This document shows, in pieces, positions 8,417 through 15,712 of a stretch of DNA of 39,769 nucleotides (the stretch's first letter is position 1; the number at the start of each line of letters is the position of its first letter). Below the pieces are notes generated by a model. The model was not told the DNA's origin. It saw nothing but the letters and a program-made list of their open reading frames with translations, and ran no database searches. The DNA comes from Prevotellamassilia timonensis (lineage in GTDB: Bacteria; Bacteroidota; Bacteroidia; Bacteroidales; Bacteroidaceae). Location of the stretch: positions 1 through 39,769 of the forward strand of contig NZ_JADYUH010000016.1 in assembly GCF_021531665.1 (NCBI RefSeq). The letters are read 5' to 3'. The position numbers and the translations under genes were made by a program.

Positions 8417-9820
8417 ATGAATATTAAAAATCATTTCAAGGGAATACAGTTCTTCTGGAAAGGACTGAAGGCAGCGAAGGCTGATATGTGGGCCTCGTTG
8501 CAGGTTTTGGTTATTGCCACTTTTGTGCTTGGCACTGTTCTCTACTTCGTTGAGCATACAGCACAACCCGATGTGTATGCCAACTGGTATGACCCCTACG
8601 TATGGGGCGTAATGAGTTACCTCGGCAATCCGGGAAAGTTCTCGCCGGGTGAGCCTATCACTATTTTGGGCCGCTTCGTCGCCATCATCATTTCTATCAT
8701 CAAGATTCTCATCTTTGCCGTTCCTGCCGGTTTGGTGGCAAATGGCTTCCGCAAAGCTATGGCCGATGACAAGAAAGCAAAGGAGGACAAGGAGAATGCT
8801 GACAAGATAATACGCTCCATGCATACTCATTGCTCTCTGCTGAAGGGGGTAAGATTCTGGCCAAGACGGTGGTATCGCTTCACAGAGATTATGGTTAACC
8901 TTGACATAAACCAGAATGACATAATCAGCGCAGTGAGAAGTTGCCCTAACCTCAGACTTCGTGATCTTTCCACATGGCTTACCACAACAGGAGGCATAAA
9001 GCCGGAGATGATGGCGGTGGAGTCGTGTTATGGTGAAGAAAGTAGCTATGGCTATACCAACCTTAGCGACAACGACTGTAAGGGTGCGAAAGGAAGCACT
9101 GTTACAATAGTAGCTCCTACGGCTGCCGTTGAGGCTGGATTGGGCTATTTCGCCTATCATCTTGCTCGTATTGGTGGTTTCAAGGTAGTAATAAACGAAC
9201 ACTTGTCTTCAAATGCAGACAAGGATGAGAATAGGTGTATCGTGTTGGGCATTCGCGATAATCAGTATAACGATAAGGAAAACTACCCCAAGTTGCATCA
9301 GTTTGTTGACGACATCAAGGCTTGTGCTGATTGCAAGGACAACTGGGTCATTCTCCTTATGACTGCCAAGACACCCAATGAGGAAGCAACAAAACATCGG
9401 AAGATACGAGTGGTAATGGAGGTTGATGACACCGAAAGGGAGAACACGATATGTGATTGCACGGGCTGCGATGACCATGATACCCTGCAAGCATTCTATG
9501 ACGACTTGTGCACAACCATGAAGAAGGAACATGACATCGAACCCTATATTGAATACAGAAAAGGAAAGGATACGGTGCTACGAAAATATATTCGCAACCG
9601 GTTCGACTCTCACCCTAATGTCATAGGTATTGATCTTGCGGACGATTATCGTGTCTTTGGAACAGACGTTAAAGCGCAATGGACATCCATTTACACCTTG
9701 GCCTGCCTGATTCACAAGCATTTTGACAAGGACAATCAGCAATGCACCTGTACAGAATGGACAAAAGATGATGTGAAACAACATCGAGATGATTTGATTC
9801 CTAGACATAAAGAATTATAA
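8417..9820 (+). CDS. Two-TM channel-like protein without K+ filter, same C-terminal domain
   Basis: 467 residues. Two hydrophobic helices, about 27-46 and 84-108, flank a re-entrant-like segment. By eye YDPYVWGVMSYLG and the following ILIFAVPAGLVANGF align with FDALYWSAVTLTT and IIALPSGIITASY of the upstream channel, so this is the S5-pore-S6 module alone. The filter TVGYGD is replaced by LGNPGKFSPGEP, so K+ selectivity is not expected. The cytoplasmic part (about 155-445) has the same domain as the upstream protein: DIISAVRSCPNLRLRDL matches EIIQNVENLPEFRLRNM, and VTIVAPTAAVEAGLGYF matches ITIASPCSYSEAGMGSF. Later it carries CDCTGCDDHD, a possible metal site (inference). It may form a mixed oligomer with the channel or a separate sensor. 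Confidence 0.7.
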   Translation: MNIKNHFKGIQFFWKGLKAAKADMWASLQVLVIATFVLGTVLYFVEHTAQPDVYANWYDPYVWGVMSYLGNPGKFSPGEPITILGRFVAIIISIIKILIFAVPAGLVANGFRKAMADDKKAKEDKENADKIIRSMHTHCSLLKGVRFWPRRWYRFTEIMVNLDINQNDIISAVRSCPNLRLRDLSTWLTTTGGIKPEMMAVESCYGEESSYGYTNLSDNDCKGAKGSTVTIVAPTAAVEAGLGYFAYHLARIGGFKVVINEHLSSNADKDENRCIVLGIRDNQYNDKENYPKLHQFVDDIKACADCKDNWVILLMTAKTPNEEATKHRKIRVVMEVDDTERENTICDCTGCDDHDTLQAFYDDLCTTMKKEHDIEPYIEYRKGKDTVLRKYIRNRFDSHPNVIGIDLADDYRVFGTDVKAQWTSIYTLACLIHKHFDKDNQQCTCTEWTKDDVKQHRDDLIPRHKEL

Positions 9821-9969
9821 GAAGTTATATGAAGGTTCTTAAACCAATATTCTCCTGACTTCATCACTTTTTTGCGCCATCAAATAGCGCACATTGAAAA
9901 TCAATGGATTATGCTATTTAAATGGGTGAATCAGGGTGACGCAAGCATATTTTCTATTACCTTTATACC

Positions 9970-10518
9970 ATGTTCGTACGTAAGAAAATCAACCGCTCAG
10001 GTACGATAAGTGTCGTGGTGGTAAGCAAGGCGCATGGAAAGTTCACAGAAGTGAAGAAGTTTGGAGTAGCAAAGTATGCTGAAGAAACTGACGAGTTATT
10101 CCAGCAAGCACATTCATGGTTACGGACGCATGATGGTCAACTTGAACTGGACTTTGATAATCGTCGCGGAAAAGAACTTGAAGAAACGGAGAGAGTTCTT
10201 GCCAATATGGATTCGGTTCTTATTAACGGCACACAGCTTTTGCTAAATCAGGTTTATGACAGTATAGGATTTAATAGTATTCCTGATGATATACTGCGCC
10301 ATCTTGTGATAGCAAGAGTGTCACAACCAAGGAGCAAACTTGCCACAGTAGAGTACTTGAAATCATACTATAATGAGGATGTTGACCTCAATCGCATCTA
10401 TCGTTATATGGACAAGATCTATAATACGCAGATGAAACTGGTGCAGCAAATCAGCGTTGAGCATTTAAGTCTATTACCCATACTTTCGAATGTAAAAAAG
10501 ACATTTTTCCTTCAGTAA
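9970..10518 (+). pseudogene. Truncated IS1634-type transposase, N-terminal part
   Basis: 182 residues. The start MFVRKKINRSGTISVVVVSK and the later LLNQVYDSIGFNSIP and VIARVSQPRSKLATVEYL are characteristic of the N-terminal region of IS1634-family (IS4 superfamily) transposases. Full-length proteins of this family are roughly 500-600 residues with a DDE catalytic core. Here the match stops after QQISVEH, where the catalytic strand should begin, and the frame ends in unrelated NVKKTFFLQ. The catalytic part is therefore missing and the element cannot transpose by itself. I see no clear terminal inverted repeats around it. It marks the right edge of the lipoprotein/channel block. Confidence 0.7.
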
Positions 10519-10530
10519 GGAGAAGGTATA

Positions 10531-10560
10531 AAAAAGAGCGACCGAAGCCGCTCTTTATGT
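10531..10560 (-). terminator. Intrinsic terminator of the hipBA operon
   Basis: Read on the minus strand, AAAGAGCG and CGCTCTTT form a perfect 8-bp stem around GCTTCGGT, followed by a T tract. It lies about 20 bases after the stop codon of the kinase gene. Confidence 0.8.
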
Positions 10561-10577
10561 AGTATCAATATGTAGAT

Positions 10578-12071
10578 TTACTTAGCGAGGTATGTTTCAA
10601 CCAGTGTATGCAGTTGTTCTATCGAGAGGTTGGAAGTACCTGTTTCTTCAATCTCTGCATACGCTGCTTTGTTTTTTGATATAACAAACTTACGCTCTTT
10701 TCCTTGTATCTCGCAAAGAAGATGGAAATTGCCTTTGTAAGTTTGTTCTACACGTACATTCTCATATAGAATGCCATCAATATCAAATGATGGTGAACTG
10801 CCATCAGGCAAGAAGCCCCAATTTGCCAAATGGTTGTTCAAGCAAGTTTCAACAGCAGCTATCCATTGCTGACCTACACCACATTCTTCTGCGTATTTAC
10901 GGAACTTACAGATAGCAGAAGCAACCTCTTTGATAATGGTTTCTGCCTTTCTGATACCATTATCTTTGGCGAGAGCAAGAGCATCTTCAAGGGTTTGACC
11001 TTGCAACTTTCCTTGCATCATAAGGCAGTGCATAGTCTCTGGAAGGAAACCTCCGACATTGAAAATATAGGTCATGTCATATGCTGGCGATAACTGCCAA
11101 TGACCGTTTTCGTCCATTAGGAAAGAAAAGTTCTTATTGTGGTCATCGGTGTTGTTGGCAAGGATGTTGAACACCATCCTGCGAAATACCTCTTCCTGTG
11201 TGGATTCAGGAAGTCGCATCTTACGACATACCATCAGCAGTTTCTCGTAGCTGTCTGCTTCGGGGTATAAGGCAGCCAGTGTCTGCATGTGAAGTTTACG
11301 TTCCTCATCACGATCGAAACGATGCGTTATGAAGTGATTCTGTCCCTCAACTTCAATAAGTTCACATGGCATCATGTTGATACCGGCAGCTGTAGCCATT
11401 TTGTAATAAGCCAATTCAAGTTCAGCAGAAGAACGTGAAGGATCACCAAACTTAAGAATACAGTATTCAAACCCTTTTTGCCCAGCTATCTGTCCGCTTC
11501 TTATCTCACCAGTCTTTGGATTTATGGCAATGATGGCTTTAGGCTGTCTGCCACCTGCAGAGGTGCCAACAGCTATCAAGGATTGCATCGTCAAAGACTC
11601 ATCTGGCATTATCTTTACGTTCTCACGCTCAGTGAATATCTTTTGAGCCAAGTCCGTCAAGGCTTTAAGATTGAGTTGTTCGGACTTCTTAATGCCAGAT
11701 GATTCAGGGATAAATTCCAATGCTCCCATTCCTCGCTTGCCAATGAAAGAGAGAATTTCAAGAGGAGTGATTTCCTGATTTCGGATGCCGTTCTGTATTC
11801 TCCAACATTCAAAGACTTGATTTCCCCAAGCATCAGGAAGCGAATCAGCAAGAAAAGGAGGCAACTTACGGTAAAGTTTCATTTCCTTATCTCCCATGAT
11901 AGGACGACGGCTTGCAGGTGACTTGGTAGAAGCAATAAGAGGGAAAGGATTTAGTTCGCCACCGATAACAGCAGGATTGAACTCGAAGTACGAAATTCCT
12001 TTCCTGCCATCCCATGACAAACGACCGATTTCCTTGTCCCAGAGCATTATTTTAAGGGAGCTTGTTATCAT
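10578..12071 (-). CDS. hipA: HipA-type serine/threonine kinase toxin
   Basis: 497 residues. HipA kinases phosphorylate a translation target (glutamyl-tRNA synthetase in E. coli HipA) and cause growth arrest (family knowledge). Seen here: the N-terminal subdomain (about 1-120), a Gly-rich loop GTSAGGRQPKA at about 169-179, HRFDR at 250-254, the catalytic loop NTDDHNKNF at 307-315, and the metal-binding PAYDM at 329-333, so the kinase looks intact. It is longer than E. coli HipA (440 residues) because of a C-terminal extension of about 70 residues starting near PDGSSPSFDIDG, which may be an extra domain. Its ATG overlaps the antitoxin stop by 4 bases (ATGA), indicating translational coupling. 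A strong terminator follows. Confidence 0.9.
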   Translation of the reverse strand: MITSSLKIMLWDKEIGRLSWDGRKGISYFEFNPAVIGGELNPFPLIASTKSPASRRPIMGDKEMKLYRKLPPFLADSLPDAWGNQVFECWRIQNGIRNQEITPLEILSFIGKRGMGALEFIPESSGIKKSEQLNLKALTDLAQKIFTERENVKIMPDESLTMQSLIAVGTSAGGRQPKAIIAINPKTGEIRSGQIAGQKGFEYCILKFGDPSRSSAELELAYYKMATAAGINMMPCELIEVEGQNHFITHRFDRDEERKLHMQTLAALYPEADSYEKLLMVCRKMRLPESTQEEVFRRMVFNILANNTDDHNKNFSFLMDENGHWQLSPAYDMTYIFNVGGFLPETMHCLMMQGKLQGQTLEDALALAKDNGIRKAETIIKEVASAICKFRKYAEECGVGQQWIAAVETCLNNHLANWGFLPDGSSPSFDIDGILYENVRVEQTYKGNFHLLCEIQGKERKFVISKNKAAYAEIEETGTSNLSIEQLHTLVETYLAK

Positions 12072-12376
12072 GATTTCTTATGTCTAATTCGTTGAACCTT
12101 CTTTTCTGACTTGATGAGATATGCAGAATCTGGAAGTTCCGGCATCAGTTCGTCTAGAGCATTTATCTGGCCGATAGCCTTCATCAGCAATAGGAACGTA
12201 CCAAGCGACATATTGCCTGACGTTCCGTTCTCAAACTTGTGAATGGTAGTAATGGTGATACCAGATTGCTCAGAGACATCCTTCTGCGTCATCTTACTGC
12301 GCAGACGATAGTCTTTGAATCTCGCTCCAAGCAGCTTTATCAATTCTGGTATGGAATATTCGTAATAGTCAGCCAT
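12068..12376 (-). CDS. hipB: HipB-like XRE-family antitoxin
   Basis: 102 residues. A helix-turn-helix of the Cro/C1/XRE type lies at about residues 18-60: FKDYRLRSKMTQKDVSEQSG then ITTIHKFENG. A basic tail KSEKKVQRIRHKKS ends the protein. HipB proteins bind their own promoter and neutralise HipA (family knowledge). It overlaps the kinase start by 4 bases. The upstream minus-strand region has TAATTTTG at 12468-12461, a match to the Bacteroidota -7 box, and a near-palindrome CTATAATTTATAG at 12404-12416 that could be the operator (inference). Confidence 0.85.
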   Translation of the reverse strand: MADYYEYSIPELIKLLGARFKDYRLRSKMTQKDVSEQSGITITTIHKFENGTSGNMSLGTFLLLMKAIGQINALDELMPELPDSAYLIKSEKKVQRIRHKKS

Positions 12377-12403
12377 AATGTCAAAATTTTATTTTATACC
12401 TTG

Positions 12404-12468
12404 CTATAATTTATAGATTGTTTTATCGTTTATTTTATATTGCGCTTATATTTACGACCGCAAAATTA
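12404..12468 (-). promoter_or_regulatory. Putative promoter and operator of hipBA
   Basis: TAATTTTG (minus strand, 12468-12461) fits the TAnnTTTG -7 box. Downstream, between it and hipB, the near-palindrome CTATAATTTATAG at 12404-12416 is a plausible HipB site. No clear -33 TTTG was found. Confidence 0.4.
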
Positions 12469-12484
12469 CGCATATTTTGAAATA

Positions 12485-12655
12485 AATGCATGACGGACGA
12501 AACTTACAAAAGGGCGCGCTAAGAAGCAATTTTCTCAAATTACTCATAAAGACTGTGCATCCAAAACGTAAGCGCTTCCTTTTGAACACATCCAAAACGT
12601 AAGCGCTTCCTTTTGAACACTTTTTATTTCATAATTTGTAGAGAACTCCTATTGT
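12485..12655 (+). repeat. MITE-like repeat copy with 31-bp internal duplication
   Basis: Shares with 14213-14342 and 14485-14587 the string around GACGAAACTTACAAAAGGG, then GCGCGCTAAGAA, then CAAAACGTAAG and CTTTTGAA. It ends in TAATTTGTAGAGAACTCCT, a degenerate form of the TATAGAACACCCC terminus seen in other copies. Within it a 31-bp unit (ATCCAAAACGTAAGCGCTTC and 11 further bases) occurs twice exactly at 12559-12589 and 12590-12620. The repeat touches the 3' end of the downstream kinase gene, whose stop codon at 12649 lies inside the repeat terminus. Confidence 0.65.
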
Positions 12656-13590
12656 CTTTGCGAAATCCTCTCAAGCCGCTCCTTCAACAACTCGTCATAT
12701 TTTACCTTTAATTCATCACTGATGAAAGAGTTTTGAATGACAGCCTCAAACTTAGGCAATAGTTTGATATACTTATTTATCAGTCGTTCAACAATCACAT
12801 TCTCTATACCCAGCGTGGCTGCTGCCCTAACAAAATCTTCTCTTTGAAGTTTTTTCTTCCGACCATTCAAGGTTAATGCCAACTCTTCATCATCCTTGGG
12901 ATTGATGATAGCCGCATTTAGCAAATCGTAAGCAGGGGTTAAACGTATCATGTCCGCCACCTCATACAAAGAGAAGTTTTTCAAGTGCATATCGTTATTT
13001 CCTGTCAACCAAGAGAAAAACACCACCTCAAAGAAATTGGTGACATCCATTTTAGGTATTGACGAGTATCTCAAAACAGCCTTGCCGATACGCTCATAAC
13101 TACTTTTGTATTTATGCTCTGTTTGTCTTTCTGTCAGTTGGCACATATCTTCCATCGCAATCTTCTCTCCGGCAGAAGTCCTGTCAATTCGGCGGGTGAG
13201 ATAGCATAGCGTGTTATCTGCCATCCGCATCAGTGTGTGAGGGACTACCTCAATACGTGCCACCTCTGCAAGGTGCATGGTTAAATCCTCAACCTCAGGC
13301 ATCATTTCATATTGCGAGGTCTGCGGCTTACAAATATAACCGCCCCATAGCCCGACAATAGTCAATCGTTTGCTGCCCTCATGCTCATTCAAGTGCAAGG
13401 ATAATTTCGGTTGAACTCCGGTCAAAGAGGTTTGGTCTTGAATGATTTGCAGAGCAAGCCGATCAAGTTGTTCCGTCGTATAATCAAGAGCCGGCAATGT
13501 GGTTGTCCCGAAGAACTTCTTTATGCAAGCCGTGTGCATATCCTTTTCCCCCTTTAGGAGCGGACGATAACAATATAAGCACTTACACAT
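12649..13590 (-). CDS. HipT-like kinase, core of a split HipA (HipBST-type)
   Basis: 313 residues from the ATG at 13590; a longer frame from 13638 would run deep into the gene upstream. It lacks the N-terminal subdomain of HipA, which is encoded by the preceding gene, as in HipBST systems (family knowledge). The start has CKCLYCYRPL and HTACIKKFFG, a Cys/His cluster that looks like a small zinc site. Kinase motifs: Gly-rich loop TSLTGVQPKL at 54-63, with Thr/Ser that could be autophosphorylated as in HipT; RRIDR at 133-137; catalytic loop GNNDMHLKNF at 197-206; metal-binding PAYDL at 219-223. All key residues are present. The start overlaps the stop of the upstream gene by 8 bases. The target is unknown; E. 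coli HipT acts on tryptophanyl-tRNA synthetase, but that cannot be transferred. Confidence 0.85.
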   Translation of the reverse strand: MCKCLYCYRPLLKGEKDMHTACIKKFFGTTTLPALDYTTEQLDRLALQIIQDQTSLTGVQPKLSLHLNEHEGSKRLTIVGLWGGYICKPQTSQYEMMPEVEDLTMHLAEVARIEVVPHTLMRMADNTLCYLTRRIDRTSAGEKIAMEDMCQLTERQTEHKYKSSYERIGKAVLRYSSIPKMDVTNFFEVVFFSWLTGNNDMHLKNFSLYEVADMIRLTPAYDLLNAAIINPKDDEELALTLNGRKKKLQREDFVRAAATLGIENVIVERLINKYIKLLPKFEAVIQNSFISDELKVKYDELLKERLERISQRQ

Positions 13591-13921
13591 GGCTTCCCTC
13601 CTTTTCTTCCAAAGGAATAACACTAACTGCTCCGACACAATCCTTGCAGCATGTCAGCAACAGAGACATCCGGTCAAGAATACTGATGTCTGTATTCCGC
13701 AATGCAACATCCAACAACCATCCTTCAGGAATCAAACCGTCGAAAAATGGGAATAGGACAGGACTTATATATGCTTCCTCTTGTAAAGGTAATGTGATGC
13801 TGACTGCCTTTGCTTTTTCAAGAGAGAGATATTCCGGCAAATAGCGGAACTCATACCCGGCATCGTTTTCTGTCAGAATACCTGCCAATTGGTTTTTATA
13901 AAATATATGGGCTTGTCTCAT
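13583..13921 (-). CDS. HipS-like protein, N-terminal subdomain of HipA
   Basis: 112 residues. Motifs of the HipA N-terminal domain: YKNQLAGILTENDAGYEFRY, SITLPLQEEAY, and LFPFFDGLIPEGWLLDVALR, the last being the F-x-GLLPEG block of HipA. It is a stand-alone version of the subdomain that precedes the kinase in classical HipA. In E. coli HipBST this small protein acts as the antitoxin (family knowledge); here that role is inference. Start ATG at 13921 overlaps the regulator's stop by 4 bases, and its stop overlaps the kinase start by 8, so all three are coupled. Ends with EKEGSHV. Confidence 0.8.
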   Translation of the reverse strand: MRQAHIFYKNQLAGILTENDAGYEFRYLPEYLSLEKAKAVSITLPLQEEAYISPVLFPFFDGLIPEGWLLDVALRNTDISILDRMSLLLTCCKDCVGAVSVIPLEEKEGSHV

Positions 13922-14124
13922 TGATTATCGTCTTTTTGAGTGGCAACCATTTCATAATTGAAAAAGTCAAGAAGTTGATTCACTTTATCAAGACGTAGTG
14001 TTTCCTTGCCTTGTTCAAGGTCTCGCACAAAGCGCAATCCTACTCCCGATTTCAACGAAAGTTCTTCTTGGGTCAGATTATATTGCTTTCGCAACATCTT
14101 GACCGTAATCGAAAGATGATTCAT
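13918..14124 (-). CDS. HipB-like XRE regulator of the three-gene locus
   Basis: 68 residues, almost entirely one XRE helix-turn-helix: VKMLRKQYNLTQEELSLKSG, then GLRFVRDLEQGKETLRLDKV. This compact form (no toxin-binding tail) is typical of the Bacteroidota three-gene Hip loci. It should repress its own operon. Its ATG is only about 20 bases from the end of a MITE-like element at 14144, so the native leader appears to be interrupted; a promoter candidate lies on the far side of the element at 14355-14362. Confidence 0.85.
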   Translation of the reverse strand: MNHLSITVKMLRKQYNLTQEELSLKSGVGLRFVRDLEQGKETLRLDKVNQLLDFFNYEMVATQKDDNQ

Positions 14125-14143
14125 ACCATTTTTACTTTATGGG

Positions 14144-14342
14144 GCGTTCTAAAAATTAGGTTGAGTCGGATTTCTTAGAGATGAACTATTGTCAGTGGAC
14201 GAAGGAGCATAGCGGGCTATGTGACGGACGAAACTTACAAAAGGGCGCGCTAAGAAACGAATTACTCATAAACACTCTGCTACCAAAACGTAAGTACTTT
14301 CTTTTGAATGTTCCTTATCCAGTAATTTATAGTACGCTCCTA
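14144..14342. repeat. MITE-like element of about 200 bp
   Basis: Left end GGGGCGTTCTAAAAATTA and right end TAATTTATAGTACGCTCC are imperfect inverted repeats of each other. Inside are the conserved strings of the family (GACGAAACTTACAAAAGGG, GCGCGCTAAGAAAC, CAAAACGTAAG). The + strand read from about 14189 gives a peptide tail TIVSGRRSIAGYVTDE then TYKRAR and a stop, which looks like the 3' end of a lost gene. It separates the three-gene Hip locus from its probable promoter. Confidence 0.6.
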
Positions 14343-14354
14343 TACCTTTTCGGG

Positions 14355-14446
14355 TACAAATATAACACTAATATTTGATGTTATATCAGTAAGGGTATAA
14401 TTTGTTGTTTTATCTCTGCAATTATATCAGACGGGGTATAATTCAA
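14355..14446 (-). promoter_or_regulatory. Putative promoter and operators of the HipBST-like locus
   Basis: On the minus strand TATATTTG (14362-14355) matches the TAnnTTTG -7 box and points toward the Hip genes. Just upstream, TATAACA and TGTTATA form an inverted repeat around an 11-base centre (about 14361-14385). A direct repeat ATATCAG-n3-GGGTATAATT occurs twice, at about 14382-14402 and 14424-14444. These look like binding sites for the XRE regulator (inference). Confidence 0.45.
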
Positions 14447-14484
14447 GAAAGATTAAGGCTAAACAAGTACAACCCTTTGCTGGC

Positions 14485-14587
14485 TATGTGACTGACGAAA
14501 CTTACAAAAGGGCGCGCTAAGAAACCGACCAAAACGTAAGCACTTTCTTTAGAACGTTCCTTATCCCGTAATTTATAGAACACCCCT
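14485..14587 (+). repeat. MITE-like repeat copy, right end
   Basis: Contains GACGAAACTTACAAAAGGG, GCGCGCTAAGAAAC, CAAAACGTAAGC and AACGTTCCTTATCC, then the full terminus TAATTTATAGAACACCCC. The + frame reads AGYVTDETYKRAR and stop, as in the copy at 14213. Confidence 0.65.
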
Positions 14588-14779
14588 TAAAAACTAAGGA
14601 CAGAAATATAGATGAATAAATTATGCTTTTGCCCTTGCAGGGCGTGAAACGTGATATGGTCGCCTACCCAGGGTGTCGTTCGCTTCGCTCACTTGCCCTG
14701 GGCTGGTCGCAAACCCTCCTTTGTCGGGTTGGATTGGGCTTTCAGCCCGTCGCATCCACGCAGCGTGCGCCTTCGGCGC

Positions 14780-14895
14780 GGCGGCTCCCGCCGCCATCTT
14801 CGCGGGCGTACAGCCCTCCAGGCTGATACTAAGGGAGTTGCCGATATCCGAGGGCGTTGCCCTCGGTTACTCACAGTACAGCCTTCCAGGCTGGA
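14780..14895 (+). repeat. Mosaic palindromic repeat module, copy 1
   Basis: Order of parts: CGCCGCCATCTTCGCGGGCG, then an AGCCCTCCAGGCTGAT palindrome, a centre with GGGCGTTGCCC, and CAGTACAGCCTTCCAGGCTG. The same order occurs at 27576-27690 and inverted at 15360-15490. Each part can fold into a short hairpin. Confidence 0.6.
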
Positions 14896-15216
14896 TAGTC
14901 TTGCTTGCCTTATTCTCCCCTAAAGGAACCACACTTGCAAGTGTTCCCCCGGCACAGTACAGCCTTCTAGGCTGGATAGTCTTGCTTGCCTTATTCTCCC
15001 CCTAAGGAACCACACTTGCAAGTGTTCCCCCGGCACAGCACAGCCTTCCAGGCTGGATAGTCTTGCTTGCCTTTTTCTCCCCTAAAGGAACCACACTTGC
15101 AAGTGTTCCCCCGGCACAGTACAGCCTTCCAGGCTGGATAGTCTTGCTTGCCTTATTCTCCCCCTAAGTAACCACACTTGCAAGTGTTCCCCCCGGCACA
15201 GCACAGCCTTCCAGGC
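14872..15216 (+). repeat. 81-bp tandem array, four units plus part
   Basis: Units start with CACAGTACAGCCTTCCAGGC at about 14872, 14953, 15034, 15115 and (partial) 15197, that is 81, 81, 81 and 82 bases apart. Each contains AGCCTTCCAGGCT and ACTTGCAAGT, two short palindromes. Units are nearly identical; differences are single bases. It seems to be an expansion of the edge of the mosaic module. Confidence 0.85.
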
Positions 15217-15230
15217 GAAGTTCCTCCTTC

Positions 15231-15335
15231 CGTCTCTTAGTCTCTTTCACTCTTTGACTTTTAGTCCCTTAGTCCCTTAGTCTCTTAGTCCCTTAGTCTC
15301 TTCCTCTCTTTGTCTCTTAGTCTTTTAGTCTTTTC
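15231..15335. repeat. TCTCTTAGTC-type simple repeat
   Basis: Degenerate array of about 8-10-base units mixing TCTCTTAG, TCCCTTAG and TCTCTTTG on the + strand. The same type recurs at 15609-15712, 17370-17460 (as complement) and 27700-27885. Confidence 0.75.
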
Positions 15336-15359
15336 TCCCGTTATCACCTGTGCAGCAAG

Positions 15360-15490
15360 ACTATCTTAGCCTGGAAGGCTATACTGTGATTAACCCCGGG
15401 CAACGCCCGGGGATAGTAGGAGGCAAGAAAAAATTAGCCTGGAGGGCTATACGCCCGCGAAGATGGCGGCGGTAGCCGCAGCGCTGAAGG
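15360..15490 (-). repeat. Mosaic palindromic repeat module, inverted copy
   Basis: TTAGCCTGGAAGGCTATACT, then CCCCGGGCAACGCCCGGGG (a near-perfect hairpin), AGGAGGCAAG, TTAGCCTGGAGGGCTATACG and CCCGCGAAGATGGCGGCGG. This is nearly the complement of 27576-27690. Confidence 0.7.
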
Positions 15491-15608
15491 CGCACTACTT
15501 CCTCCGCAAACGGGCGGAAAGAGCAGCATACCACAGCCCCCCGCTCGTAAGACTTTCAGCACGTCAGCAGCAAAGGTGTCTTAGCCTTTAAGGCTAAGAT
15601 CCTCCCTC

Positions 15609-15712
15609 CGTCTCTTCCTCTCTTTGTCTCTTTGTCTTTTAGTCTTTTAGTCTCTTTGTCTCTTTCTCTCTTCCACTCTTTGACTTTTAGTCTCTTAGTC
15701 CTTTAGTCTCTC
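15609..15712. repeat. TCTCTTTG/TCTTTTAG simple repeat
   Basis: Second block of the same degenerate pyrimidine-rich repeat as at 15231-15335. Confidence 0.7.

Noticed and set aside
9820-9969. TGCGC/GCGCA hairpin near 9872 as terminator for the channel pair
   Set aside because: The stem is only 5 bp and no T tract follows on the + strand.
14623-15005. Frames of 67-110 codons over the mosaic module and 81-bp array
   Set aside because: They translate repeat DNA; the peptide repeats follow the DNA period and the frames shift between units.
14872-15216. CRISPR array
   Set aside because: The 81-bp units are repeats along their whole length with no variable spacers, and there are no cas genes.
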